Of a stretch of DNA of 64,000 nucleotides, positions 40,448 through 49,487 are shown one piece after another. Location of the stretch: the NCBI RefSeq assembly GCF_021343995.1, contig NZ_JAJTTE010000039.1:1-64000 (forward strand), written 5' to 3'. How positions within the stretch are numbered: the first letter of the stretch is position 1; each line of letters starts with the position of its first letter. Under the pieces are notes generated by a model. It was not told where the DNA came from. It made no database searches and saw nothing but the letters and a program-made list of their open reading frames with translations. The DNA comes from Pseudonocardia terrae. GTDB taxonomy: Bacteria > Actinomycetota > Actinomycetes > Mycobacteriales > Pseudonocardiaceae. The translations under genes were made by a program, and so were the position numbers.

Positions 40448-41296
40448 ATGACCGCCCAACCCGCCTACGACGGCCGCGACGAGGCGCCCACCACCGTGAT
40501 CCCACGGATCGCGCCGGTCGGCGAGCCGGCCGGGAACGCCAAGCCGCACACCATGGAGGTCCGCGGCGTGCACAAGACGTTCGGGTCCTTCAAGGTTCTG
40601 CAAGGCCTGGATCTGCAGTTCGCCGACGACGCCATCACCACCGTGCTCGGCCCGTCGGGCACGGGCAAGAGCGTTCTGATCAAGCACCTCGTCGGGCTGC
40701 TCGAGCCCGACGCCGGCGAGGTGATGGTCTTCGGTCAGGACATCTGGAAGCTTTCCGAGGACGAGCGCTACGACATCCGCAAGCGGATGGGCGTGCTGTT
40801 CCAGGACGGCGCGCTCTTCGGGTCCATGAACATCTTCGACAACACCGCCTTTCCCCTCCGGAAGCACACCGACAAATCGGAGGAGGAAATCCGCGAAATT
40901 GTGATGGCGCGGTGCACCGAGGTTGGCCTGGAGCGCTCCCTGCACAAGTTCCCGAACGAGGTGTCGGGCGGGATGCGGAAGCGTGCGGGTTTCGCCCGGG
41001 CGATGGTTCTGAATCCCGACATCGTGTTCTTCGACGAGCCGGACTCGGGCCTCGACCCGGTCCGGACGAGTCTGCTCAACGACCTGATCCTGCAGATGCA
41101 CGCCGAGCACGGCGGGACGTATCTGCTGGTCACGCACGACATCCGGACCGCCCGCAAGGTCAGTGACTATGTCGGCCTGATCTGGAAGGGCAAGGTCGTG
41201 CACTACGGAGAAGCGGAGGAGGCGTTCAACTCGCCCGATCCTTTCGTGCGCCAGTTCCTGGCCGGCGACTCGGCCGGACCGCTCGGGATGGACTGA
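40448..41296 (+). CDS. Mkl/MlaF-family ATPase of the Mce importer
   Basis: 282 residues. All ABC motifs are canonical: Walker A GPSGTGKS (68-75), Q-loop VLFQDGALF, signature VSGGMRKRAGFARA, Walker B IVFFDEPDSGLD and H-loop LVTHD. It powers lipid movement through the YrbE pair. In Mycobacterium tuberculosis the equivalent gene (mkl) lies away from the mce operons; here it is inside. A hairpin terminator follows, so the six mce genes downstream may have an extra promoter. Confidence 0.93.
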   Translation: MTAQPAYDGRDEAPTTVIPRIAPVGEPAGNAKPHTMEVRGVHKTFGSFKVLQGLDLQFADDAITTVLGPSGTGKSVLIKHLVGLLEPDAGEVMVFGQDIWKLSEDERYDIRKRMGVLFQDGALFGSMNIFDNTAFPLRKHTDKSEEEIREIVMARCTEVGLERSLHKFPNEVSGGMRKRAGFARAMVLNPDIVFFDEPDSGLDPVRTSLLNDLILQMHAEHGGTYLLVTHDIRTARKVSDYVGLIWKGKVVHYGEAEEAFNSPDPFVRQFLAGDSAGPLGMD

Positions 41297-41322
41297 CCTT
41301 CGAGCGAAGACGAAGAATCGAT

Positions 41323-41360
41323 CGAAGAGCCGGCGCGCCCCGTAGCGCGTCGGCTCTTCG
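41323..41360 (+). terminator. hairpin between transporter-core and mce genes
   Basis: CGAAGAGCCGGCGCG (41323-41337) pairs with CGCGTCGGCTCTTCG (41346-41360) with one G-T pair and an 8-base loop, 27 bases after the ATPase stop. It divides the locus into two transcription blocks or attenuates between them. Confidence 0.65.
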
Positions 41361-41440
41361 GCGTGCCCGCTATGAATTTGTCCGGAGCGCTGCCCCGATC
41401 GGGTTAATCTGTCAGATCCGACGTTTCCCGCGGCGCTCCC

Positions 41441-41453
41441 GAATCGTTGGACC
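41441..41453 (-). promoter_or_regulatory. GGTCCAACGATTC motif before the first mce gene
   Basis: Complement of GAATCGTTGGACC, ending 4 bases before the GTG start at 41458 and occupying the place of a ribosome site. The same motif (GGTCCAACRRTTC) occurs twice in the LuxR/MDR promoter region at 54877-54889 and 54988-55000. Confidence 0.45.
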
Positions 41454-41457
41454 AAAT

Positions 41458-42693
41458 GTGAAGCCACTCCGCCGGATAGCCGTCGCCGCCGTATCCGGGC
41501 TCCTCGTCCTGGGTGCCGTCGTCGCCATCGGTGGGACGGGGTCCTACCGCGTACAGGCCGTGCTCCCGTCCGCGGTCAACATCGTCGATGGCGGCGCCCT
41601 CCTCGTGAACGGGTTCGAGGCCGGCACGGTCGCCGGTATCGAGGCCCGGGACGGCAAGGCCCTCGTGACGATGGACCTCGACCGGGACGTCGCGCCGCTG
41701 CACGACGGCGCCACCGTGACCATCGGGTGGAAGGCGGTGCTGAGCGAGCGGTCGATCCAGATCACCGACGGTCCCGCAGGTAACGCGGAGCTGCCGGACG
41801 GGGCGATGCTGCCGGGCACGATGCCGAAGGCCACCGAGGTCGACGACGTGCTCAACGCCCTGGACGCGCCGACACGTGACCGGCTCCGCTCGCTCGTCGG
41901 CAACCTCGACGGCGCCCTGACGGGCAACGAGCAGAACCTCAACGCCACCCTGCGCACCTCCGGACCGGCGGTCTCGGCGCTCGGCCGGGTACTGCAGGCC
42001 GTCGGCACCGACGGGCCGGCGATCCGGAACCTCGTCGTCCGGCTCAATGACATGATGGGCACGCTGCGGGACCGCGACGCGCAGGTCCGCACGGTGATCG
42101 AACAGGTCGCACGGTTCTCTGCCGAGACCGCGGGTCGCCGGGACCAGCTGCGTGACACCCTCTCCCAGCTTCCGCCGACCCTCGACCGCGCCAAGACCAC
42201 CCTGGACCTGGTGCCCAGTGTGGTCGACGAGGCGACCCCGCTACTCGACGACCTGCGGCCGGCCACCGAGAAGCTCGGCCCGGTCTCCCGCAGCCTCCGG
42301 CCGCTGCTCCAGGACCTGCGGCCGCTCACGGCCGATCTCCGCCCGACGCTCGGTGCGGCGCAGGACCTCCTCGACCGCACGCCGGGTCTGCTCGACGTCG
42401 CGCACGCCGACCTGCCCCCGCTGACCTCGATCGTCGGCGATCTGCAGGATCCGCTGGCCGTCCTGCGGCCGATGATGCCCGAGGTCATCGCCTGGGCGTC
42501 GCACTGGGGATCGGCGATGGCGAACTACGACGGCAACGGCAACTACGCCCGCATCTACTTCCAGGAGGGGACGACGAGCGTGACCGACATGCCCAGTGTC
42601 ATCCCGCCCGGCATCACCTACGACCCCTACCCGAACCCCGGCGCCATCGCCGGACAGGAGTGGACCGACGCCTTCGGGGACGGTCTCCGGTGA
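41458..42693 (+). CDS. MCE family protein, first of six
   Basis: 411 residues from GTG 41458. N-terminal membrane anchor (RIAVAAVSGLLVLGAVVAIGG), one MCE domain (about 30-110: SYRVQAVLPSAVNIVDGGALLVNGFEAGTVAGI), then a long helical needle region built of repeating Leu-rich segments (LRDTLSQLPPTLDRAKTTLDLV) and an extended C-terminal tail (YFQEGTTSVTDMPSVIPPGITYDPYPNPGA). MCE proteins assemble as hexamers that form a periplasm-spanning lipid tunnel. No lipobox. There is no Shine-Dalgarno at this start. Confidence 0.9.
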   Translation: MKPLRRIAVAAVSGLLVLGAVVAIGGTGSYRVQAVLPSAVNIVDGGALLVNGFEAGTVAGIEARDGKALVTMDLDRDVAPLHDGATVTIGWKAVLSERSIQITDGPAGNAELPDGAMLPGTMPKATEVDDVLNALDAPTRDRLRSLVGNLDGALTGNEQNLNATLRTSGPAVSALGRVLQAVGTDGPAIRNLVVRLNDMMGTLRDRDAQVRTVIEQVARFSAETAGRRDQLRDTLSQLPPTLDRAKTTLDLVPSVVDEATPLLDDLRPATEKLGPVSRSLRPLLQDLRPLTADLRPTLGAAQDLLDRTPGLLDVAHADLPPLTSIVGDLQDPLAVLRPMMPEVIAWASHWGSAMANYDGNGNYARIYFQEGTTSVTDMPSVIPPGITYDPYPNPGAIAGQEWTDAFGDGLR

Positions 42694-44087
42694 GCGGGCC
42701 GACGACCCGTTCCCCCCGCAGGAGTCGCAGGCTCGGTGCGAGCCGGCTCGCGGCCGTCGCGGCGGCGGTGGTGGCGGTCGCGACCATCGGCGCCTCGAGC
42801 CCCGACGGCGGGGAGGGTGACCAGGTCCGCGTCCTCGCCCGCTTCGCCGACGCCAGCCCCCTGCTCGCAGGCAACGATGTGCGTCTGGCCGGGGTGAAGG
42901 TCGGCGAGATCGCCGGCATGCGTGTGGTGGACGGCGCAGCCCAGGTCGTGATGGACCTCGACCGGTCGGTGCTGCCGCTGCACATCGACTCGCGCGCGAC
43001 GATCCGCCCCGTCACCCTGCTCGGCGAGCGTTTCGTGGACCTGGACCGGGGGAGTGCCGCCGCGCCCGTCATGGACCCCGCCCAGGAGATCCCGGTCGAC
43101 CGGACCGGTCAGGCGACGGACCTCGACCAGGTACTCGACGTGGTCGACGACCCGACGGGCGAGGCGCTCGGCGCCCTCGTCGGCGTCCTCGGCGACGGTC
43201 TCGACGGCAACGGCCGCAACGTCGACGAGGCGATCAAGGCGCTCGAGCCCGCGATGACGCGGACCGACCAGCTGGCCGGAATCCTCGCCGACCAGAACGA
43301 CACTCTGAACAGCCTGGTCGACTCGCTCGAGCCGGTGGCCTCCTCGCTCGCCACACAGGACGGGAAGGCGCTCGACCGACTCGTGGGCTCGGCGCACGGG
43401 CTGCTCGGCACCGCGGCCGCGAACCAGCAGGACCTGCGGGCGACACTGCAGGAACTGCCCGGCACGATCGGCAGCGCGCGGACCACGCTCGGCGAGCTGG
43501 CCGGTACCGCGCGCGAGGCCGCTCCGACCCTTGCAGCCCTGCGGCCGACCACCGACAACCTCCAGCAGGTGAGCCGCGAGCTCATCGCCTTCGCGGAGTC
43601 CGCCGACCCGGCTCTCGCCTCGCTCCAGCCCGTGCTCGACGAGGCGAAGGGACTGCTGGACGAGGTCCGGCCGGTCGCAACGAGCCTGCGCGAGCAGGGC
43701 CCGGACACCGTCGACACGGTGACGGGCTTGGAGCCGGTCGTCCGCGACCTGACCGCGAACCGCGGCAACGTCATGGAGTTCCTCAAGCGCTGGGCCCTCA
43801 CGACCAACGCGAAGGACGGGCTCACCCACTACTTCCGGGCGTTCACCGACGTCACGCCGATGACAGTGACCAGCAACGTGCCGGGTGAGGGCGGCAACGC
43901 CGGCGTCGGCGGTACCCCGCCGCCGCTGACGACCGACCCTGCCGGCGAGCCCGTCGAGCCGCCGCAGACCGGCAACCCCGACGGGCTGCTGACGCCTCCG
44001 GCCCAGAGCGGAGACGGTGGAGTGACCGGGCTGACCAAGGACCAGGAGGGCGGCGCCCTCGGCTTCCTCATCGGAGGGGACTCGTGA
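42690..44087 (+). CDS. MCE family protein, second of six
   Basis: 465 residues from GTG 42690 in a GTGA overlap. Basic N-terminus, membrane anchor (LAAVAAAVVAVATIGAS), MCE domain at about 40-125 (VLARFADASPLLAGNDVRLAGVKVGEIAGM), helical needle to about 385, and a Gly/Pro-rich tail (GVGGTPPPLTTDPAGEPVEPPQT) typical of some mycobacterial Mce proteins. No lipobox Cys. Confidence 0.9.
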   Translation: MSGPTTRSPRRSRRLGASRLAAVAAAVVAVATIGASSPDGGEGDQVRVLARFADASPLLAGNDVRLAGVKVGEIAGMRVVDGAAQVVMDLDRSVLPLHIDSRATIRPVTLLGERFVDLDRGSAAAPVMDPAQEIPVDRTGQATDLDQVLDVVDDPTGEALGALVGVLGDGLDGNGRNVDEAIKALEPAMTRTDQLAGILADQNDTLNSLVDSLEPVASSLATQDGKALDRLVGSAHGLLGTAAANQQDLRATLQELPGTIGSARTTLGELAGTAREAAPTLAALRPTTDNLQQVSRELIAFAESADPALASLQPVLDEAKGLLDEVRPVATSLREQGPDTVDTVTGLEPVVRDLTANRGNVMEFLKRWALTTNAKDGLTHYFRAFTDVTPMTVTSNVPGEGGNAGVGGTPPPLTTDPAGEPVEPPQTGNPDGLLTPPAQSGDGGVTGLTKDQEGGALGFLIGGDS

Positions 44088-45373
44088 GCGCACCACGCAA
44101 ACAGGCCTGGCGCCGGCGGCGCTCGACGCTCGTCGGGGTGGGCGTCGTCGGTTTCCTGGCGGCGATCGTCGCCTTCGCCATCACCGCGCAGAACGGCCTC
44201 CCCAGCTACCTCCCCGGAGTCGAGCGCACCGAGGTGAAGGCGGCGTTCTCCGACGCCGGCGCATTGCGGCGCGGCGACGACGTGCGCATCGCCGACGTGC
44301 GGGTCGGCTACGTCTCCGACATCGCCCTGGTCGACGGAACCCCGGTCGCCACGATGCAGCTCGAGGACGCCCGGCCCGTCTACCGCGACGCGACCGCGGC
44401 CATCGGCGCCCGCTCGGCCCTCGGACAGAAGTACCTGTCGCTGACCCCGGGCACCGAGGCCGCCGGCCGGCTCCCGGCCGATTCGACCATCACCGACACG
44501 ACGCCCTCCCAGGAGCTGGACACCCTGCTCGACACCCTCGACCCGGCCACGAGGGACGCGGCGGCGTCGACCATCCGCAACGTCGGCGGCGGCCTCGCCG
44601 GACGCGGCACCGACCTGTCCGACGGCCTCCAGGCCCTACCAGCGGTGCTGCCGGACCTGGGCACCGTCTCCGATGCGTTGTCGGCCGACAGCGGCGCGGG
44701 TCTGTCGGACCTGTTGACCGCGGCCGACCGGCTCTCCCGCTCCTTCGCCGAGCGGCAGCAGAGTCTGGGCGCGCTGGTCAGCCAGCTCGACCCGACGCTG
44801 GCCGCCGTGAACACCGACGAAGGCAGGCCCGCGGCGGAGACGCTGAAGTGGGCGCCCGACACGTTGCGGGAGGCCCGCTCGGCCCTGGACTCGCTCAACG
44901 GGCCGCTGGCCTCCACACGCGACGCGGTCACGGTCGTCCGCCCCGGTGCGGAGGCGCTCGGCCAGGCCACCCCTGACCTCCGCGGCGTGCTGCGCGAGGC
45001 GGTCCGGCCCCTGGACAAGGTGCCCGGTGTCTCCGGGTCGGCAGGGCCTGCGGTGGAGGACCTCACACCGACCTCCGCGAACCTGCAGCCCCTGGCCCGC
45101 CAGCTGGGCACGACCATGGACCAGGCCGCTCCGAGCACGCAGTACATCGGCCGCTACTCGAACGACCTGTCGCTCTTCTTCACCTACTTCGCCGACGCGC
45201 TGAAGTACAGCGACACGCTCGGCCACGGCCTGATGATCTACCCGATCATCAAGCCGGAGAGCGTGCTCAACAACGTGCCGATCGAGGACCCGACCGTTCA
45301 CCGCGAGGCCTACCCGCCGCCGGGCGGCACCTTCGACCACTACGCGAACTCCCCGATCGGAGAGCGGCGATGA
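44084..45373 (+). CDS. MCE family protein, third of six
   Basis: 429 residues in a GTGA overlap. Anchor LVGVGVVGFLAAIVAFAI (about 16-33), MCE domain (about 45-125: EVKAAFSDAGALRRGDDVRIADVRVGYVSDI), helical needle, and the conserved late segment YIGRYSNDLSLFFTYFADALKYSDTLGHGLMIYPI. No lipobox. Co-translated with its neighbours. Confidence 0.9.
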   Translation: MSAPRKQAWRRRRSTLVGVGVVGFLAAIVAFAITAQNGLPSYLPGVERTEVKAAFSDAGALRRGDDVRIADVRVGYVSDIALVDGTPVATMQLEDARPVYRDATAAIGARSALGQKYLSLTPGTEAAGRLPADSTITDTTPSQELDTLLDTLDPATRDAAASTIRNVGGGLAGRGTDLSDGLQALPAVLPDLGTVSDALSADSGAGLSDLLTAADRLSRSFAERQQSLGALVSQLDPTLAAVNTDEGRPAAETLKWAPDTLREARSALDSLNGPLASTRDAVTVVRPGAEALGQATPDLRGVLREAVRPLDKVPGVSGSAGPAVEDLTPTSANLQPLARQLGTTMDQAAPSTQYIGRYSNDLSLFFTYFADALKYSDTLGHGLMIYPIIKPESVLNNVPIEDPTVHREAYPPPGGTFDHYANSPIGERR

Positions 45374-46785
45374 GCCTCCCCGCCATGCTGAGGCCGAGCG
45401 GCCGGCGCGGCCGCCGTGGCAAGGGCCTCTCCCCGGTGACCCTCGGGATCCTGTTCCTGGTCATCGTCCTGGCCCTGTTCCTCGGCCTGTTCAACAAGGA
45501 CCGCATCGGGACCTACCTGCGCGGCGGCGAAACGATCACCGTGCACTTCGCCGGGGACTACAAGCTCCGCGAGTTCATCAGCGAGGTGAAGGTCGCCTAC
45601 GTCCCGGTGGGCAAGGTCAGCGGTGTCGAGCGGGCCGACGACGGCAGCGCGGTCGTGACCATGCGGGTCGACGACGAAGCAGTCGACACGCTGGGGTCTG
45701 CGCCCACAGCCACGGTCCGCGCGACCACGCTGCTCGGCGGGATCTACTTCGTCGACCTGCAGCCCGGCGGTGACCCGGGCCGCTTCACCGGCGACGAGAT
45801 CCCCCTGGAGCGCTCGGCGGGACCGGTGGAGCTCGACCAGGTCGTCCAGGCTCTGCAGCCGGACGCACTGCAGGGGCTGCGCAGTACGGTGGGCAACCTC
45901 GACGGAGCGCTCGGCGAGCGCGGGTCCACCGCGCTGCGCCGGCTGACCGCCTCGGCGCCGGCGGCGCTCGGGCCCGCGGCCGGTGTGCTCGACGCCGCGC
46001 AGGGCGCGCACCCGGGCGACCTCACCGCCGTCGTCGACGGGCTGGAGAACACCGCCCGCGTGCTCACCGAGAACGACGGGCGGCTCGAGTCCATCGTGGA
46101 CGACCTGTCGACCACCGGAACGGTGCTCGGCAACCGCAGCGCGGATGTCGGCGCCGCAGTCGAGGCGCTGCCGGCCACTCTGGCCAGCACCCGCGCCGGT
46201 CTCGAACGGCTCGACGGCACGCTCACCACGTTGCGGGACACCGCCTCCGACATCCGCCCGGTGGCGACCCGGCTCGACAGCACCCTCGACACACTGGACC
46301 CCGTGCTGCAGAAGGCAGTTCCCTTCGTGCACGACACCCGAACCCTGCTGACCGACGCCCGCCCGCTCGTCGGGGACCTCGTGCCGGCCGCATCGACCGC
46401 GACGGACGCGTTGAACGATCTGCGGGGCCCTGTGCTCGACCGCCTCGACGGACCGATCACCGACTGGCTGAACACCCCGTACCAGGGGAGCGGTCCGTAC
46501 GACTCGTCGCAGTCCGACCGCCCGTTGTACTGGGACGTCGTCTACACCTTCGTCAACCTCGGCCGGGCCGCCGGCTACGAGGACCAGAACGGCGGCACGA
46601 TCGGCTTCCAGCCCGGACTGGGCTCCGGCTCCACGAGCGGTCTGCCGATCAGCACGGACCAGATGGTCAAGCGGCTCTCGGGCGGCACCTACTCCCAGGA
46701 GCCCGTGACGACGCTGCCGCCGTTCAACGACGTCACCGAGCAACCGCCCGGGACCGGCCCGCTCGGGCTGGTGGGAGGTAACTGA
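45370..46785 (+). CDS. MCE family protein, fourth of six
   Basis: 471 residues in an ATGA overlap. Anchor VTLGILFLVIVLALFLGLF (about 23-41), MCE domain at about 50-135 (ITVHFAGDYKLREFISEVKVAYVPVGKVSGVER), long helical needle (residues 150-360) and a C-terminal region with a WDVVYTFVNLGRAAGYEDQNGG motif shared by one subgroup of actinobacterial Mce proteins. No lipobox. Confidence 0.9.
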   Translation: MSLPAMLRPSGRRGRRGKGLSPVTLGILFLVIVLALFLGLFNKDRIGTYLRGGETITVHFAGDYKLREFISEVKVAYVPVGKVSGVERADDGSAVVTMRVDDEAVDTLGSAPTATVRATTLLGGIYFVDLQPGGDPGRFTGDEIPLERSAGPVELDQVVQALQPDALQGLRSTVGNLDGALGERGSTALRRLTASAPAALGPAAGVLDAAQGAHPGDLTAVVDGLENTARVLTENDGRLESIVDDLSTTGTVLGNRSADVGAAVEALPATLASTRAGLERLDGTLTTLRDTASDIRPVATRLDSTLDTLDPVLQKAVPFVHDTRTLLTDARPLVGDLVPAASTATDALNDLRGPVLDRLDGPITDWLNTPYQGSGPYDSSQSDRPLYWDVVYTFVNLGRAAGYEDQNGGTIGFQPGLGSGSTSGLPISTDQMVKRLSGGTYSQEPVTTLPPFNDVTEQPPGTGPLGLVGGN

Positions 46786-46787
46786 GC

Positions 46788-48155
46788 ATGACCACCACCA
46801 CGACACCGCCCCGGCGGTCCAAGCTCCGGACCAGCCTGCAGCGCATCCGCAACGAGCCCGGCCTCGGCCGTAACGTCGTGATCGTCCTGGTCCTGTTGGC
46901 CCTGGCGCTCGTGACGGGCGGGATCATCCTCGGCAACCAGCGGTTCACCCTGCCCTGGACCGACCGGTACGTCGTCCACGCGGCCTTCGAGGCGTCCCCC
47001 GGCATCTCGCCCGGCAACGGACAGGAGGTCCGGGTGGCCGGCGTGATCGTCGGACAGATCGCCGAGGCCGAGATCGGTCCGGACGGCAAGGCGCGGCTCG
47101 AGCTCGACATGGAGCCGGGCACCCAGGTCTACGACAACGCCCGACTGGTGCTGAGGCCGAAGAGCCCGTTGAACGAGATGTACGTCGAGATCGCCCCGGG
47201 CGGGCCGCCCGGCAGGCTCGTGCCGTCCGGCGGCGATCTCCCGGTGACGAACACCGACCGACCGGTCCAGGTCGACGAGGTGCTCGCCCACCTCGACGGC
47301 GAGGCCCGACGCGGCCTCACCCAGCTCCTGGCCGAGTCCGACGTGGCGTTGGCCAGCGCACCGCAGGCGCTGCCCGGTGGCCTGGATGCCACGGCGGGAG
47401 TGACCGAGAAGCTCCAACCGGTCGTCACGCAGCTCGACCAGCGACGCGAGACCCTGCGCAGGCTCGTGACCGCCCTGGGGCAGATTTCCACGGCGGTCGG
47501 CGCGAACGACTCCCGGCTCACCGACCTCGCCGGCTCGCTGCAGACCACGCTCAGCGCACTGGCGGAGAACGACCAGCCGCTGGACTCCGCGCTCGGCCAG
47601 CTGCCGGACCTGACGGCGCAGTTGCGCGCCGCGACCACGGAGGTACAGGGGCTCGCCGACCAGCTCGACCCGACCCTGCGGAACGTCCAGGCGGCGTCGA
47701 ACGATCTGCCGGAGGCACTGTCCCGGCTCGAGGGCACCGTTCACCAGCTCGACGCCACGATCGACGTGGCCGCGCCCGTGGTACAGAAGGCCACGCCCGT
47801 GGTCGGGGACCTGCGGCCGTATGTCGCGGACCTGAACCGTGCCCTGCCGTCGCTCGAGCGCACGACCAGCCAGCTCGAACCGTTCACCGGTACGCTGCTG
47901 GACTACCTGCCCGACGTGGGCGCGTTCTTCGTGAACACCCGCGACATCGTGAGCCTCCGCGACGGCAACGGCGGCATCCTCCGCGGCATCCTGACCTTCA
48001 ACCCGGAGACCCTGCTGCCTCCGCCCGCAAATCTCGTGGGCACCGCCGGCGGCCCGATCACCGGACCGCTCGGTCCCTCGGACGAGCCCGTCCCTGCCCC
48101 GGTGGTCGGTCAGGCGCTCGACCAGGTCCCGTCCCCCCTCGTCGGCTCGAGATAG
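46788..48155 (+). CDS. MCE family protein, fifth of six
   Basis: 455 residues from ATG 46788, 2 bases after the previous stop. Anchor VVIVLVLLALALVTGGIILG (about 30-49), MCE domain (about 60-140: YVVHAAFEASPGISPGNGQEVRVAGVIVGQIAEA), helical needle, and a Pro-rich end. In mycobacterial operons the fifth gene (mceE/lprK type) is a lipoprotein; here there is no lipobox Cys, so this protein is a simple membrane-anchored Mce. Confidence 0.9.
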   Translation: MTTTTTPPRRSKLRTSLQRIRNEPGLGRNVVIVLVLLALALVTGGIILGNQRFTLPWTDRYVVHAAFEASPGISPGNGQEVRVAGVIVGQIAEAEIGPDGKARLELDMEPGTQVYDNARLVLRPKSPLNEMYVEIAPGGPPGRLVPSGGDLPVTNTDRPVQVDEVLAHLDGEARRGLTQLLAESDVALASAPQALPGGLDATAGVTEKLQPVVTQLDQRRETLRRLVTALGQISTAVGANDSRLTDLAGSLQTTLSALAENDQPLDSALGQLPDLTAQLRAATTEVQGLADQLDPTLRNVQAASNDLPEALSRLEGTVHQLDATIDVAAPVVQKATPVVGDLRPYVADLNRALPSLERTTSQLEPFTGTLLDYLPDVGAFFVNTRDIVSLRDGNGGILRGILTFNPETLLPPPANLVGTAGGPITGPLGPSDEPVPAPVVGQALDQVPSPLVGSR

Positions 48156-48164
48156 GTGAGCATC

Positions 48165-49487
48165 ATGTCCGGACAGTCCTCCTCCCGGCTCCTGCGGCCG
48201 ACGACGGTCAGGCTACTGGTCGTCGTGGTCTTCACCGCCCTGTGCGCAGCCATCTTCGGCTTCCTCTGGGTCAACTCCGGCGGCAAGCTCCCGGGCTACA
48301 GCCCGGCGGCCTATCGGGTCCTGGTCGACGTGCCGCGGGTCGCCAACCTTGTCTACTTCGGTGACGTGATGATCGCCGGGGTTCGGGTCGGCAAGATCGC
48401 CGACATCCAGGACCAGGGCGACCACGCCCGCGTGACGATGGATCTCGAACCGGACAACGCGCCGCTGCACGAGGGCGCGGTCGTGCAGGTCCGGGCCAAG
48501 AGCCTGATCGAGGAGACGTTCCTCGAGATCACCGACGGCACCGGGCCGGAGGTCCCGGCCGGCGGCACGCTGCCGGCCGGCTCGGCCCGCCCGCCCACAC
48601 AGGTCAACGACGTGCTGACCACGCTCGATGCGCCCACCCGTGAGTCGCTGGGGAGCGCGGTCCGAGCGGCCGGACTGAGCACGGCCGACAGCAAGCAGGC
48701 CGTCTCGGACGCCGTCGTCGGGCTCGGTGCGCTGGGCCGAAACGGTCAGGACGCCCTCGACGCGCTGGCCGCCCAGTCGGAAGACCTCAAGCAGCTCACC
48801 GGCTCCACGGCCGCGGTCCTCGCCGCGCTCAACACCCAGCAGGGCAGGATCGCGCAGCTGGTACAGGACGCTGACACGGTCACGCAGGCGACCGCGGACG
48901 GAGCGGAGGACATCCGCGGTGTCATGCGCGCGCTGCCCCCCGTGCTGGCGAGCGCCCGGACCGCGAGCGGTGACCTGCGGACCCTGTCCGAATCGCTCGC
49001 GCCGGTTGCCAGCAACCTGCAGGCGGCGGCACCTGACCTGTCCGCCGCCCTGGTCGAACTCCCCGGCACCAGCGCAGACCTGCGGGCCACGCTCCCGTCG
49101 CTCGACGGGGTCCTCGACCGGGCCCCGGCGACCCTCGATCGCGTGCCGACCCTGACCGACGACGTCGACGGGCTGATCCCGCCGACCTCGGAACTGCTGC
49201 GCGACGCGAACCCTGCGCTGGCCTACCTGCAGCCCTACGCGCCGGACGTAGTGTCGATCTTCCAGGGCTTCATGGCCTCGCTGGCCGGCGGCGACGCCCG
49301 CGGGCACATCTACAAGATCATGCCGCTCTTCAGCGAGCAGACCTTCAAGGGGATTCCGGTGAACACCAATACCCTGCCGCTGCGTGCGCGGCAGAACCCG
49401 ATCCCGAAGCCGGGCGCCGCGCTCGACCCCGGGACCATCAACACCGATCCCTACCCGCGGGTCGAGCGGGACGAACCGCCCCGATGA
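48165..49487 (+). CDS. MCE family protein, sixth of six
   Basis: 440 residues from ATG 48165, which has AGGTGA at 48153-48158; a GTG at 48156 would add three residues. Anchor VRLLVVVVFTALCAAIFGFLWV (about 15-36), MCE domain (YRVLVDVPRVANLVYFGDVMIAGVRVGKIADI), helical needle and a tail ending PGTINTDPYPRVERD, similar to the tail of the first Mce protein. It completes the set of six for one hetero-hexamer. Confidence 0.9.
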   Translation: MSGQSSSRLLRPTTVRLLVVVVFTALCAAIFGFLWVNSGGKLPGYSPAAYRVLVDVPRVANLVYFGDVMIAGVRVGKIADIQDQGDHARVTMDLEPDNAPLHEGAVVQVRAKSLIEETFLEITDGTGPEVPAGGTLPAGSARPPTQVNDVLTTLDAPTRESLGSAVRAAGLSTADSKQAVSDAVVGLGALGRNGQDALDALAAQSEDLKQLTGSTAAVLAALNTQQGRIAQLVQDADTVTQATADGAEDIRGVMRALPPVLASARTASGDLRTLSESLAPVASNLQAAAPDLSAALVELPGTSADLRATLPSLDGVLDRAPATLDRVPTLTDDVDGLIPPTSELLRDANPALAYLQPYAPDVVSIFQGFMASLAGGDARGHIYKIMPLFSEQTFKGIPVNTNTLPLRARQNPIPKPGAALDPGTINTDPYPRVERDEPPR

